A DNA stretch of 64,000 nucleotides from Trichaptum fuscoviolaceum (GCA_910574455.1 CAJSYZ010000008.1:1614707-1678706), one strand, 5' to 3'. Shown: positions 13,257 through 25,807, counted from the first letter of the stretch. Made by a program: numbers and translations. Notes: generated from the letters alone by a model not told the origin.

Positions 13257-14933
13257 ATGTCCTCAACGTCGACAATGACCTCGACGTCAAGCTCACCATC
13301 TAGCTCAACTTTGAGAATGTACTCGACGACACTTTCCCCTGCGATGCCTCCGTCCCCTCCCCGAAGTTCTTCATTACTGACAACGTCGGATGCGGACATA
13401 AATGTAAAGAATGTGAATGGTAACGCCGCCCCGACCTCGAGTAATGCCGTCCCAACGCTGCGCTCGATGTACCCTCGCGCAGCTCGCTCGCTATTGCAGA
13501 AGGACTTCGCATTGACCTACTCGCTCATCGAGTCCGCGTTTGCGATCATTACGCCTCCAAAAGGTGCGGCTGTGGATGAGCTCGACACACACCGTCGCAA
13601 ATGGGACATCTTGCGAATCACGCTTGAAACGTCGGTGTACGCGGCGCCGCCGAGAACGTCGGATCCAAATGCCCTGCCACCGGCGCTCAGATCCAGCATG
13701 ATGCTGACTGCGCCCTCGCTTGTTGCGTCCATGCACGCGCGATCCGTGCAGCTGTATACCCCGACGCCGAGCCCCCCGGGAGGACCAAGCGGAAGTCAGA
13801 GTAATTCAGTTTATGCTTCGAAACCCAGATTGGAGTTCCTGCCCGCACAGATTCTCGTGACGCTGGCACTATCCGCGCTGAAGCTTTCTTGCCCTGAGGT
13901 CTCCCGTGCGATGATTGAAGATTGGTTGGCTCAGAGACAACGGGTTCGAGAGGAGCTTCAATATTCAACAGCAGACGAAGAAGGTCCGGATATGCAGAAG
14001 GAGGGATATGTGAAGGTGATTGACCTATACTGTTTACACGTCTTACCCAGATTGCACGACTGGGAGTATGCGCGGGACTTCCTAGCATATGAAAGCGAGT
14101 TAGAACCGGGCTTTCGACAGGTATGCTTTAGCATTGGCTAATGTATGATCAATACGCTAACTTTCTTTAAGTCACTTAAAGTGCATCTTGAAGCCCTTCG
14201 CATGCGCGAGATTGAAAATGCACGGATGATTCCGACTCCTCCTGCCTTAGCTTCATCGTCGGTCTCTTCAGACTATGCCTCCCCGGCTCGTACACCATCG
14301 CCATCTCCATCCGACTCGTCTGGCTCATCCGCAGACACAAATGGTACTCATTCCACTCGGACAGTCGTTCCCCGTTCTTCGCGCGCGAAGCAGGGGTTAG
14401 GGCCACTTACTCCTGTTTCCTCTGCAGCCGGAAGCAATGTCAAACTATCGAATGGGCATGCTAACGGACATGCCAATTCGGAAGCGGAAGGTTCAGTTGT
14501 CTCTGCTGCTTCTGCATCCACGATTCGCCATGTACGCACTAGACTAGAGGACGCCACTCATGTTCACGCAGTGAGCACACGAACACCAACAGTTCTGACA
14601 CTGTTCAAGGCGTATCTTCGCCCCCACCTGAAAATGTCTAATTTTGTCTTCGCTGCGCTCTTTGTGCTTGTACCACTACTGTCGTTCTTCCTCCGCTCGC
14701 GCAGACGCCGGGCTAAGCTTCCGAGTACGGGAAGCGTGACACCAGGTCGGATAGCGAGCCCTGGAGCTATCTCTGGTTCGGTCAATCCTGGCCAAGGCAG
14801 GATGTCTGCGGACGAAGTACGGAGGCGTTTACGCGCGAGCGAAGGAGGTGGAAACGTCTTGGGCATGGCTTGGAGAGAGGTGTACCGAGCCGTCATGGAC
14901 GCAGTGCGGATGGCAGGTAGCGGACTTGTGTAA
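13257..14933 (+). CDS. Hypothetical protein with TPR-like N-domain and C-terminal membrane anchor (possibly Pex26-like)
   Basis: Two exons, 13257-14120 and 14172-14933, give 541 aa. The first ATG after the open upstream frame is at 13257. A Ser/Thr-rich leader is followed by an alpha-helical region (YPRAARSLLQKDFALTYSLI ... HRRKWDILRITLETSVYA ... VIDLYCLHVLPRLHDWEYA) that resembles helical-repeat proteins. A Ser/Asn-rich linker follows, then one hydrophobic anchor (FVFAALFVLVPLLSFFL, about residue 445) flanked by RSRRRRAK. A cytosolic helical domain plus a late single TM is the layout of fungal peroxins of the Pex15/Pex26 type, but the match is by architecture only. The tail after the anchor is longer than in a strict tail-anchored protein. 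Function is unassigned. Confidence 0.55.
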
Positions 14934-15139
14934 TCAGTTACACTCAAAGGAATCATTTTATTTATCCTCATATTTGATAACCACACACATTCCTTACTAT
15001 CTATCCTTTATTCTAGTAGAGCTTGTAATCATCCATTGCATAGACGGTCCCGGAGGATGTCAGAATTACATGTACTACTCTAATTCCAATCATAATTTAA
15101 AGATCGCTCCAATACTAGTACATAGGTCTGCTGATCGAC

Positions 15140-15956
15140 TTAAATTACTCCCAGGCTACGAATAATTCCGGCCCAGCTTCTGAAGACGTAGTTCCCGAAC
15201 TCAGAAGTGTAGGAAACGGTAGTTTCTAAGCGCTCTGCTGAATGTAGGAGGTCATCGAGGAATACATCCGCTGTGCCTGGTGAGGACAGCTGGTGCAGTT
15301 CTTGTCGAAGCATTATGGAGTTAATATGCTGAGCTTCAAAATGAGAGACACGCAGACTTACCTGCAGCCGTATACACTGCGGCCAAAGTCGCTCTCTTTG
15401 CATACCACGCATTCTGAACAGAAACGATTATATTGAAAGACTGAAGCTACTGAAGTATGTACCACTTACTCCGGTACTCCGGTCACCAGAAAGATAACAC
15501 ACCTGGTCCGCTACAGAAAGGGCATGCCTTACTGCGGGCCTGACATCGAGAGGTGGGATTCCCGAGGTCGGAGAAGCCAACAAGGCGAACGCCTCATCGG
15601 AATACCTACAATTTAGAACAGATAGATGAGTGTAATAACTCCGCGCTCACCTCCGGAAGATGTTGCAAAACGGGCACATTCCACCTTAGCCGAGTTTTTA
15701 ACAAAGCATTGATGTTTTTCTCCTTCATATCACCCACGTCCCTCTCCATGACAGCGCATCCCTCATCCAGCCAAGCATTGATCAACGTTCGGCGCGCGTC
15801 CTCTCCCTTTCCAAAGAGTGCGGTCACTGCAGTGTCTGAGAGAGGTTGTGAATGTGGTGTCGGTAAATGTAGAGCAGACAGCGCAAGAGCTTGACGCGTG
15901 AATCCGTGTTCTCGAACGAGAGGAAATGCAAGCTTTAGTAGACGCTGGGCGTGCAT
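15140..15956 (-). CDS. COQ9: COQ9, ubiquinone biosynthesis lipid-binding protein
   Basis: Mitochondrial protein that binds the polyprenyl precursor and presents it to Coq7 in coenzyme Q synthesis. Four exons on the minus strand, 15956-15651, 15592-15470, 15413-15362 and 15300-15140, give 213 aa. Family landmarks are LLKLAFPLVREHGFTRQAL at the N-terminus, PLSDTAVTALFGKGEDARR, LINAWLDEG, HLPE/AFALLASPTSG across the first junction, AWYAKRATLAAVYTAAELH across the last, and SWAGIIRSLGVI at the end. Choosing the GATGAG acceptor at 15593 and the ACAAG acceptor at 15301 restores the conserved segments exactly. No obvious mitochondrial presequence follows the Met at 15956, so a 5' extension (the open frame continues upstream) is possible. 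It is divergent from PWP1. Confidence 0.9.
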
Positions 15957-16091
15957 GTTGAGAGGAAACCCAAAGGAAGTTGAGGAAGTGGTGGTTAGAG
16001 CAGTATATATGTGTACCGAAAAGGAAGGTCGCACACTCGATTTGGGATCGACCAAGGCTTGAAAACTTTGGGTAGTCGTTACACACCGACG
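15957..16091. promoter_or_regulatory. Compact bidirectional promoter COQ9/PWP1
   Basis: Only 135 bp separate the two start codons, so both genes must share this segment or use overlapping leaders. It contains a TATATAT stretch near 16003-16010 (AGTATATATGTG). No specific transcription-factor site is claimed. Confidence 0.5.
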
Positions 16092-18155
16092 ATGAGCAGC
16101 CTCATTTCAGCGGCTAGTTGGTACGTATCTGAACTTTTCGGGAGATATACAGCTTCACTAATCTATATCAACTCAAGGGTAAAAAGAGGTGTAGCTGCTC
16201 AGCACCCACGAAAATATGACCTCGATGAAAAGGAGCTAGAACGTGTTAGTGCGCTCGCACGAATAGAAATCGAGGATGCACGGACGATGCTGGAGCGTGC
16301 TACCGAGGTTGCGAAGGAGATGGGGAAAGACATTGAGGCTGATGATGCGGACGACCGTGACGGAGAGGACGACGAAAATGCATGGGTAGAGTGAGTTTCT
16401 TCGTTCTGCATATGGAGGGCACGAGTTGCTGACTGCATGTATCATATAAAGTGAAGAAGATGAAACTATGGACGAAGATGCAATTCCGAATGACCAAGGA
16501 AATGAAGATGATCTCGCGAAGTACAACCTGGATGATTATGACAAGGAGTCAAAATCTATAGGTGTGTTGCAGAGTGCTACGGTGTATGTCATGTCTGACA
16601 ATCGATCGCAGCAACCGGCCCTTTCAGTAACATAAAGGGATTGACATATTACAAGGACAACGAAGACGATCCCTATATTACATTGAAAGAGGTATGCTCT
16701 GGCTATTACCCGTGATGAGAATATATGCTAAATAACGTTTTAGGACGATGAAGCTCTCGAGCGAGAGGAGCTCGAAGTCCTTCCTTCGGACAACCTCATC
16801 GTTGTCGCCAAGACAGAAGACGATATAAGCCAACTGGAAATTTTCGTCTACGATGAATCTCAAGAAAATCTATTTGTACATCACGATATCCTCCTTCCCG
16901 CCTTCCCCTTGTGCCTCGAGTGGCTAGACTATTCTCCATTCCATCCCTCACGTTCCTCCAATTCCAATGTCGACTCCGACATGGCGATCGACGACAACAA
17001 AAGCGCACACTCCGGCTTCGGAAACTACATTGCAGTAGGCACATTCGATCCGGAGATCGAGATTTGGTCACTCGATACTGTGGACGCACTCTATCCGGAC
17101 AGCGTCCTCGGACGTCCGGACAAAACTGCTGCACATGTGCCCGTACCGCTCGGCACCGGTAAGAAGAAGAAGAAGAAGACCAAGCATCGTCCGTCCAGCA
17201 CCGCCCATCACGTCGACGCTGTCCTTTCATTGAGCTGGAACCGTGCGCACAGAAACTTACTGGCGTCAGCGTCAGCGGATCGGACTGTGAAGCTCTGGGA
17301 TCTGAACAGAGACCCGGCATTGGAGGGCGACGCGGGGGGAGCGATACGCAGTTTCGACGTGCATAAGGATAAGGTTCAGGCCGTGCAGTGGAACGAACGG
17401 GAACCGACTGTGTTGTTGACGGGGAGTTATGACCGGACAGTACGGACGTTTGACTCGCGAGCTCCCGGCGCTGGTGTGGGCGCGATTGTGGGTGCTGACG
17501 TTGAGGCTATACGCTGGGATCCTTGGGAATCGCATGGTTTCTATGTGTGTTCTCTTCATTTTAATGGAGCAATCTGGCAGATCATGTCTTACATCAAATT
17601 TTGGTTTCAGGTTTCCCTAGAAAACGGCATCGTCCTTAACTTCGATGCTCGAACACTACCTTCGGATTTGTCGAAACCTTCGCCATCGCGGTTCATGCTT
17701 GCTGCTCATGACGGCGCGGCCTCTGCGCTTGACGTAAATCCACATATTCGCGGTTGTATCATCACTGGTGGAACAGACAAGATGGTGAAGGTCTGGAATG
17801 TCAATGACAAGAGCGATGGCAAGAAGGATGTCAGCTTAGTGATCTCACGAGATCTTGGAGTTGTATGTTTTGTGCCATCTCGCTTCAGTGTGTTGATTTC
17901 TCATCTGGATTTTTACTTTGATAGGGCAAGGTTTTCTCGACCACATTCTCGCCCGATGATCCGCTCACTCTTGCAGCTGCCGGATCAAAGGCGAAGCTAC
18001 AAATCTGGGATGTGGGAGCAAATGTTGGTGCGCGCAAAGCTTTCTCTCAGAAGCTGAAAGAAGCAGGAAGAGAATTGAAGGAGAAGGAAAAGCAGAGCGG
18101 TGGCGTGATAGGTGTTGTTAGTGACGGCGAAGACGAGTCGGACGGCGAAGAGTAG
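16092..18155 (+). CDS. PWP1: PWP1, WD-repeat ribosome biogenesis factor
   Basis: Nucleolar WD40 protein needed for 60S ribosome biogenesis. Seven exons, 16092-16120, 16178-16390, 16452-16561, 16612-16691, 16744-17544, 17611-17862 and 17925-18155, give 571 aa, close to other PWP1 proteins. Family landmarks are MSSLISAASWVKRGVAAQ (across the first intron), the acidic EDDENAWVDEEDETMDED segment, FGNYIAVGTFDPEIEIWSLD, VLSLSWNRAHRNLLASASAD, TVKLWDLNR, VQAVQWNEREPTVLLTGSYD, GFYVSLENGIVLNFDAR (across intron 5) and LTLAAAGSKAKLQIWDVG. A Lys run (KKKKKKTK) may act in nucleolar targeting. It is convergent with HCR1, with 152 bp between the stops. Confidence 0.93.
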
Positions 18156-18307
18156 TACATCGTAGTTGTTATATTAGCACACCCTTTGATTAATGCATCT
18201 CTTTTAGTTCTACAATATACTCTTAGTATTCAGGATTTAGAAGCACATTATGGGTGAAAGGAAAGAAAATATGTGGCGTCGACCAAGGATGATCAGGTCC
18301 AGAAAAA

Positions 18308-19249
18308 CTACATGAAATCATCCGCATGTGCACCGAAGTCATCGAGAGCCTCGTCGTACACATCTGTATCGAGCCTGCTCGTCGCCTTCGCACTCCCAAG
18401 TACTGGCTTGCTTGCGGACTTAGGCTTCTTCTTCCCGCTCGCCTTGTCCCGTTGTTCCCTCTGTTTCTCGTTCGCGAGAGTGGTCAATGCGCTTGCGGCC
18501 TTGCGCACCTCAACATCCTTCAGCGGTTGCGCGAGCTCTCGCACGTGGTGCTCAACGAAGGTCGCATAAAGAGGTTTGTTCTGATGTCGCTTGATGATGT
18601 ACTCGATAATCCTCCGGGAGAAGTCTTGGAAGTCCTCCTTTGTGCGCAAATCTGCAGAGACAAGCCGATCGAGCTCCTTGTCCGATGTTCCTATGTAGCA
18701 AAACGAGATCTCATGACATACGTTGACTATCGCATACAATCAAGTCTTACCTCCTAGAGCGGCCGCACCGAATAACTCAGCAGCATTGTTCAAATCTGCA
18801 TTCAGCTCCCTCTCCCTGTCTCTCCGTGCTTTCTCTCTCGGGTCTAATACAGCGTCCTCATCATAAAGATCATCATCGTCTTCCTTTGATGCCTTCAGTG
18901 CCACCTTCTCTGCAATCTTCGCCTTAACAGAGCCCTTTTTCTTCGCTGGTGCGGCGGCGGTGGCGGGTTTCGGCTTTTCCTCTTCAGACTCTTCCTCCCA
19001 GTCCGACTGTAAGGTGATGCTATGAGGCTTGTCCTATGGCGAGTACGGTAGTCGCTGGCTTACCGCTACATTGTTATCATCTTCATCCTCATCCGCCCAT
19101 TTGCTCTTCACCACAGGCTTTGGAACGACAGGAGGTTTACTCGGGGCAGAGGGCGCTGCCGCTGGCGTTTCACTGTCGGACGAATCTACTCGTACACAAT
19201 AAGTTGCAGGTACAAGTAATAGAGATTCAGACATACCCCAGTCAGACAT
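18308..19249 (-). CDS. HCR1: eIF3 subunit J (HCR1)
   Basis: Loosely associated subunit of translation initiation factor 3 that acts at the 40S decoding site and in ribosome recycling. Four exons, 19249-19237, 19185-19064, 19006-18751 and 18690-18308, give 257 aa, the usual length. It starts MSDWDSSDSE; the Trp-Asp pair is completed across a 13-nt first exon. It has the conserved KSKWADEDEDD and DSDWEEESEE acidic segments, LDPREKARRDRERELNADL, AAELFG, the RIIEYIIKRHQNKPLYATFV core and a C-terminal DALDDFG-like acidic end (YDEALDDFGAHADDFM). It faces the hydrolase gene across a 278-bp divergent promoter. Confidence 0.92.
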
Positions 19250-19527
19250 ATTGGTTTCTCGTCCTTGCTCTTGATTTTGTTCGTGTTATTGCGCCAGGGC
19301 TTGGGAATGGAGAGGCGTGCAGCCGGTGCGAGGACAAGGAGGATTGAGTGACACGCAATAATTGTGCAGCTGTCTGGCCGTATTCGGAAAAGTTGCTGAT
19401 GTCATCCAAGTCCGAAGTTAATTTGCTGGTAATATTCTCCGGCCGGCAGCTGGCCCCTTTCTCTCCAATACTATAAAGACGGTTGAATGGGATAGAATTC
19501 AGACACACCTCTTTGTCTTTGAACGCC

Positions 19528-20514
19528 ATGTCCTCTCCCCCAACAACGTTACACTTAAGGTCTCCAGAGACGTCTAGCCCGCGCGTCAAGCCTTTCCCAA
19601 AATCCGCCGCAATTTCAGTGCCGTTCTCCTACACTCCGAGCGACGATGGAACGGATGAGAATCTACTCATTCTTCTGCATGGCCTTGGCGAGCACACACC
19701 TGCTAATCCTTGAGTCAGCGTCAGAAAGAAATAACCAAATTTTACTTTGCATGTATCTTTTGTTCATGTAACACAGGCGACACCCATGTCCCTTTCGGAA
19801 AGCTTGGGAGGCAGCTTAAGCTACCTCAGACCGCAACCTTGGCGCTTAGAGCTCCTCAGCAGTGCGTATCTATCTCCTCTGCACTCGTACGTTGCCGATA
19901 TATGTCCCAGAATCCCATACCTGTACGAAGATGCGTTCCAGTGGTATCCCTCCTTTGACGATCTTGGTGAAGTTATTGCTCGCCCGAACCCCGCGCCTGG
20001 AGTGGATCTTCTTTTGAAGGTGGTTGAATACCTTATAAACGAGTGCTCTTGGCCACCGAGTAACATACATCTCTTCGGCTTTGCTCAAGGAGGCTCCGTA
20101 GCAATCGAGTCCGCGCTTGCATATTGGAAGTTTCAATTGCGAAAGCAAGGGCGACTTTCACCCTCCAGCGATTCATCCGGAAACTCCGCCTCTGCTCCGT
20201 TAACAGCAAATAATGCACTAGGATCCGTGGTATCCATCAGCGGTCCTCCCATCCTACACCACTCTCTTTCCGGGCCGTGTCCGACGGCTGTGCTTGCATT
20301 CCACCGTTCCGCGCCTTCGGAGCTCGTATTGTCCCCCGATGACATTGTTTCCTTACGGAAATGTTTTGTGTGGGTGCGGGAAGTAAAGCTTACCGGTGAT
20401 GGTATGCCTCGTTCTAGAGATGAATGGAGGTTGATCATGGAGTTCTGGAGTCAGAGGTTAAGTAAGAGGCAGGGTGAGGGTTTGTACGAAGTTTTATCCG
20501 GCATGGCATCCTAG
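19528..20514 (+). CDS. Alpha/beta-hydrolase-fold protein (phospholipase/carboxylesterase family), probable pseudoenzyme
   Basis: Member of the acyl-protein-thioesterase-like alpha/beta-hydrolase family. Three exons, 19528-19687, 19777-19861 and 19911-20514, give 282 aa. The first junction restores the oxyanion-hole segment LILLHGLGDTHVPFGKLG, but only with a GC-AG intron (donor GCGAGC at 19688). The second gives RAPQQIPYLYEDAFQWYPSF. The nucleophile elbow reads LFGFAQGGSVAIE, so Ala stands where the catalytic Ser of G-x-S-x-G should be. The terminal part after VSISGPP is shortened and its His is not obvious. It may be a non-catalytic homologue or act differently. The fold call is firm; the activity is not. 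Confidence 0.8.
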
Positions 20515-20887
20515 TGCAAGTCTCTTCAGTTTGATGCATTTTGATTTTTGCATTGTAGCCAAGTATTGTTTCACGTGTAGTTCGCATAATTCTTTTCAGA
20601 AACATGGTCACCTTTTTCGCCCGTAATGACTTAAACCAAATCAGATTTTAAAAGCACTTACACATGCTTTGGGTAAACAACAGCGCAATTCACACAATCA
20701 GGCAGATACAGATCAAGGAAAGTTGGTCTACTTTCATTGCATTGTGCGTTGTTGTTGCACGTCCAATATAACAGCAGTATGGACAAGAGAAAGAAGGTAT
20801 TTACTGCGCTGACTGGCAGCGCACAACTTATTGCCAAATAACACATTTAAACCCGAAGCCCAAAATTTGTAAGAAGCTGATGAGCGT
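20515..20887. other. Convergent intergenic region
   Basis: 373 bp between two convergent stops. It is A/T-rich and holds both 3' ends. No gene seen. Confidence 0.5.
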
Positions 20888-22645
20888 TTAGAGGCACTGG
20901 TAATACCAGGGCGGGGAGACGGCCGAGCAAGTGTAAGGAGAAGCGCAGGTGGTCGGGCCCCTGCATAAAAAGTTAAACTGGTTTCATGGAAGAGAGAAGT
21001 ACTATTACTCACGTGTAGCCGGTGCCGCCGCACTGTCCGTAGTGAGTTTGGGTAGAGCCACTGGCGGTGGTGGTGGTTGACGTCGTCGACGTCGTCTTGG
21101 AGGTAGTGGTCGTCGTGGTCGTGGTTCCGCCGATGGTCGTGGTCGTGGTGCCAGAAGAAGTGCCGGAGTATGTCGAGCCGAGAGGGCCATACTTGATGTT
21201 GGAGTAGATAACGTACGCGTTCGGGCTGTTGGTCTCGACATCGGTCGGCGTGCCAGAAGTGGTCGAGCAGTTGCCGCGAGCAACACCGGGTGTGGCCGGA
21301 TCCGCGGTCGTCGGGTAGTCAGAGTCGAGCCAGAGCATGTTTACTGCGTGGTCGTCCCAGAGCGAGAGGACGAGAGCCATTCCGCGCTCGAAGGACTGGC
21401 CCATGCCTTTGAGGCCACCGCGAGACTCGAAGCTGTTAGTGTCGCCGAACAAGGTCTTCTGCGCGTTGCAGAAGTTGTCGGTGATCGAGTCGTACGTGGT
21501 GCTGAGGCCTGCCAAGTTCGTCTTGGAGTTCTGAATGACAACACCGTTCTGAACGTAGAGACGGCGGATTTCGACGAGGTCACCAGTGGTTGTGTTGTCA
21601 GCAGTGATGAACTGCGTGACGACGGTGATCTTCTGGTTTGTATCGACGGTGAGACCCTTGCCGAGGAAAGACTTAGCGCCCATGCGGAAGGAGTTATAAT
21701 CACAGCCATCCTTGTCGCAAATTCCGTTGTAGCGCTGGTCGCCATCACCGCAGTCAGTACCGGAGCAACGAGTCTGTCCAGCGACAGAGCAGACGTGCGG
21801 GGTCACCGCAGAGGCCATGGAATTAGCCTCCCAGATATCCATCTCGTTGCAGCATGTGCCGTAGCGGCCGGATCCCGCATTTACATCATTGGTGGACGGG
21901 GCCCAGTCAAGAGTATTAGCCTAAAATAGACATTAGCAAGGCAGGCGGTAGGGGATTCAGTGTGCCAAACGCTCACCTCGCCATTAATGAACTTGATATC
22001 GTGTGGACATTGAGTGTCGCAATAGCCAGTTCCGTACTTGGCGCCAGCCTTGTTGGTAGAGTACTTGGCCATTCCACCGTCTGCGTCCATCTCAACGAAA
22101 TAGACAGCACCGTTGAGACCGCAAGGAAGGTTCGACATGTCGACATCGAATGTAAACTCCTGGTTCTTCATGTTGAACATGAGATAGTGGGAGTCATCAT
22201 CCATGAGGTAGACGCGGGAGCCGATGTTGGTGTTCGAACCCTTCGTGACGAAGTTGAGGCGAAGGGCGTTACCGGTGGTCGTGATACCGTAAACACCGCT
22301 GTAATCCGCTCCATCGAGAGCGCAGTTCTGTGGATAAATAACGAGTTAGTGGTACATATTGAATTTGTTGCATTATATTCAGCTCACCGAAGCGCAAGTT
22401 ACAGGGTCGGGGCAGATGGTGGTGTTCCATGTGTTGCCGGTGTAGCAGTTCGTGTAACCAGAGGTGGAGTGAACCCAGCGCCAGTTGGAGTCGAGGACGA
22501 CTGACTTGGTCTGCGTCGTGCAGCCGGACGATGTACATTTGGAGATAGTAAGAGACGGGTGAGTCTCAGCAGTCAAGGTACCGACTTGCTGACCGAAGGC
22601 GACAGCAGCGAAAGCCAAAGAGAGGAGAGCAGCGGGGCGGAACAT
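20888..22645 (-). CDS. GH7 cellobiohydrolase I with CBM1
   Basis: Secreted reducing-end exoglucanase (cellobiohydrolase) that releases cellobiose from crystalline cellulose. Four exons, 22645-22388, 22327-21977, 21920-21013 and 20960-20888, give 529 aa. A signal peptide ([20 protein letters not shown]) leads to a mature start at about QQVGTLTAE. The GH7 catalytic signature is EMDIWE with Glu229 (nucleophile), Asp231 and Glu234 (acid/base) in precursor numbering, preceded by GRYGTCCN. A Thr/Ser/Gly linker of about 50 residues follows. The C-terminus is a fungal CBM1 ([11 protein letters not shown] ... PPWYYQCL) interrupted by a phase-2 intron. All key residues are present and no break is seen, so it should be active in plant-biomass breakdown. 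Confidence 0.97.
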
Positions 22646-22712
22646 TTTTAAGTCGAGGAAGCCGAGTTCGATGAAACCGATGAGGGATTCTGAAGCGATA
22701 GATGTTCCACCT

Positions 22713-22719
22713 CTTATAC
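22713..22719 (-). promoter_or_regulatory. TATA box of the cellobiohydrolase gene
   Basis: On the minus strand the sequence CGTATAAGAGG lies about 70 bp upstream of the ATG at 22645, the expected position for a cellulase core promoter. It is the best TATA match in the first 100 bp. Confidence 0.65.
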
Positions 22720-25700
22720 GATTTCGTAACGGTGAAACTGTACGGGTTCTGAGGTATCATGGAGGTCGCCGTAGGTCAAATGTACATCCTAATTCCCGAG
22801 ATTTAGGACGTGCGCGTGATGCATGGACTTACAGCTGCAGAGGATCCGAGAGCGTTACGCGTTGCAGGTACAATGAAGCCGACAAGTACTTGGTCATTCA
22901 ACGAAGTGAAACTCGAGGATTATCCGAGAAAATAAATCCAAATTTACAGTGACGACCAGTACTGGTAGTGCGGATGTGCAGTCTTGCTCTTGTACAGAGC
23001 AAATTCATGGACAGAAAACAGTAGTACTGTAATGCATGTTAATCAGAGTGTTGATTTCGCTGAATGTTGTACTACGATGGTGCATCTGCTTATAAACATC
23101 AACAGCATCGCGTCGTTTACATTATAAACCTTTACTCACCACACAGAGCTCGGCCTTTTCAGCGCCCTTCCACACTGTGACCATGACCCTAGGCGATCAC
23201 CCACTGGCATGGGAGCGGGCAAATGTAATCCTTTCCGAAAAAGGAGAATAACTACAGCGGACCCTTTTGCCTTCGTTGTAAAGGCCCATCTGTGCCTAGG
23301 CATGATCGTCTCAGAATGTATTGAGCTGTGTCGCTGTTGGCAAAGCCAAGCCCAGACTGCAAGCTAATAGTCAATTGAGAACTCAGTCAAGCAACTGACC
23401 CATTGGATCACCCCAACGAGGCCCTTCCGTGCCAAGAGAATGCGCTCTCCAAAAATCCGAAGTTTAATATCAGTAATGATCGCAGGCCTGCTGGCAGGGC
23501 AGCTACCGTGCAATGACAAAATGCCGACACATGGCGGGGACATCAGAAGAAGAGCCCGTTGCAGAGGAGAGGGAGATTCATGTCTCGAGAAGTGGCCCAA
23601 TGAGGTAAAATATGAAGCGTCGATCCTTGACACGAAGCTTAAACAAGCTTGTTCTTCGCCAACAAAGCAATTCCATCACAGAGATTTAGACATGCTATAT
23701 AAGGCTTATGTTAATATTGGATAGAAGCAGGGTGGTCAAATGCATATATAGCTTGTTGAAAATAAGATGCATTTCAGCAAATGACAGTGGCGTACCAATG
23801 AATGGGAAATGAGTGTCTATAGACCCGCTCGAGAACCTGTTGTCAATACACAACGGGGCGGCCCGGTGAATGGATAGTGATGCACGATAATTGAAGGGAT
23901 AGACGAGTGGTACCTGTTAGTGGAGCTGGTGGGACGATGAAAGGGTGCTCATCTGGGAGGGTCTTCGGGTGCGAAGAGTCGCCGACTAGGGGTGGAAAGG
24001 AACGCGTTGAGCTCAACGTCGTATGGAAACAACGTAACTTCGGCTGTACTGGAGACAGAATCGAAGGTCTGGGCTAAAGGCATATCAGTTTATTGATGAT
24101 GCAAACTTTCCAGCTCGCGTAACCATGTGATAGAGCACCCTGTCAGCCCAGTAGCAAATTCGGCGAGATGCGTATGCTCCTTAGTTCGGTCTCGGTCGAC
24201 GGTCGTTCATATCACGGTTCGGCACTGTATCAAAGGGCTAACACTCCAGTCAGTTGACATAGGAATTATGTTGAAATACGTCCTATTCGCGCAACTATCG
24301 TCAGTCCTTTCATGATCACTTCAGTCATTACACTCACCTCGCACACCTTAATTGCTTTCTCTCTCAGACAGATCTGGGGATACGGCACCGAAAGCATTGT
24401 AAGGCTCCAATCAGCAAGATGGGGGCCAACGCCTTCAGATCGATTCGTAAAGAAGCATAACACAACCTTTATATCAGTTCTCAACTGATGACTTGTGAAA
24501 GGCACTCGGAATCTCCAGAATGGCGCAACATGGCGTCATGGATAAGGGAATATAGACCAAGTTGATGAAGGAAAGTTCATTAACGCTTCACAACGAGAAA
24601 AAGGTCTCCAGTATGAGTAACTTTGGGCGCAAGAAAACCAAGTTCAACAGATGGACAAGGTGTTTTCATCGCTTCTCGTATTCTGCAACGAAGTATGGCA
24701 AAGCTGAGTGTGGATTCTCTACCCACAAAGTGTTCGTCGGCGTCTTCATTCGGTGATGCTTTTGAAAGATTTACGCACCCTTGATTCCGGCATATCGGTG
24801 GCAGTGGGACCTTTTTGAAGTCATAGTAACCTTCAAGTTTATCATATCCTCGGACTGTGAGCCCGGCTTGCATTCGTTGAATCTCGTTTCTTAACCAATG
24901 CTTCACATGCAGCTCTTCCCCCTCCCCACTCTTCCATGTGAGATTCCTCACATATTAATCGCACAGTACGACCTTCTCAAGCATCGCCTCTTGTTTGCCC
25001 ACGCATATGATAGAGGTTCACAGTCTTGAGTGGTGGTGTAACTAAAAGCCAAGGTACACAGTGCGTACATCGTTGGTGCCAGATTACCTCTTGTGCTGTA
25101 CACTAACGAAGTGCAAATCGTTGGTGCCGACATAGATGTTAGCCCAATTTCCGAATATGTTCGAAAATGTTTTACACACATGATCCCCGATTTATAGTTA
25201 CACCCTGCGAGCTCACGAAAGAGTTTGTCGTGGTAGTTTTTCGCAATTTGTTCCTCAAGTCAATTTCTTGTCGTCCTCCTCACGCAAGTGCATGTGAGCA
25301 TTAGGTTATGCCGCCAGTCGAATGCGTATGCGCTATTATTCAGGCACACTTATGGAATGCTTCAAGGATATCAACTTGCTGTTTGATTGCTTGAAGACCG
25401 GGAACTGCGTTCCATGGCGAATGGAGCGTCAGTATAATGTAGGTGAGTTGATGAAGCATGCGCGCATAGTTGAGCCAACAGTTATTTGAAGGTGGGTGTA
25501 AGTGATAGACAGGTTCGATACCGAGCTCGTCTCCGAGTCAGCGATTTAGTTCGTCGCAGTTCCCACCTTCATCTCTTACCTCCTTTCCGTTGACTTTCAC
25601 AACCTCATATGCTCGCTGCAAACTTCTCTCCACGAAGAATTTTTTTATTGGTTGGTCCCTATAATTCTACAGCACACTAAAATGAATTGAAAGGAAACCT

Positions 25701-25807
25701 TCGTTTTCTCTGCGCGAACCACCCTCAGGCAAATGTTACTCGATGAACTCTTGTTAAGTGAAAGTTTTGCTCCTGGGAACGATTGGAGGCATAAAGTTAC
25801 GACTACA
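22720..25807. other. Gene-poor region upstream of the cellobiohydrolase
   Basis: 3.1 kb with no ORF I can support. It should contain the cellobiohydrolase regulatory region (a second TATAAA at about 23,091 and 23,123 on +). Open frames of up to about 120 codons around 24,580-24,950 on minus have no recognisable motif. Composition is A/T-richer than the gene blocks, consistent with old decayed sequence next to repeat copy A. Confidence 0.45.

Noticed and set aside
24580..24951. 123-codon minus-strand frame in the gene-poor region
   Set aside because: No motif, no splice continuity, no codon rhythm.
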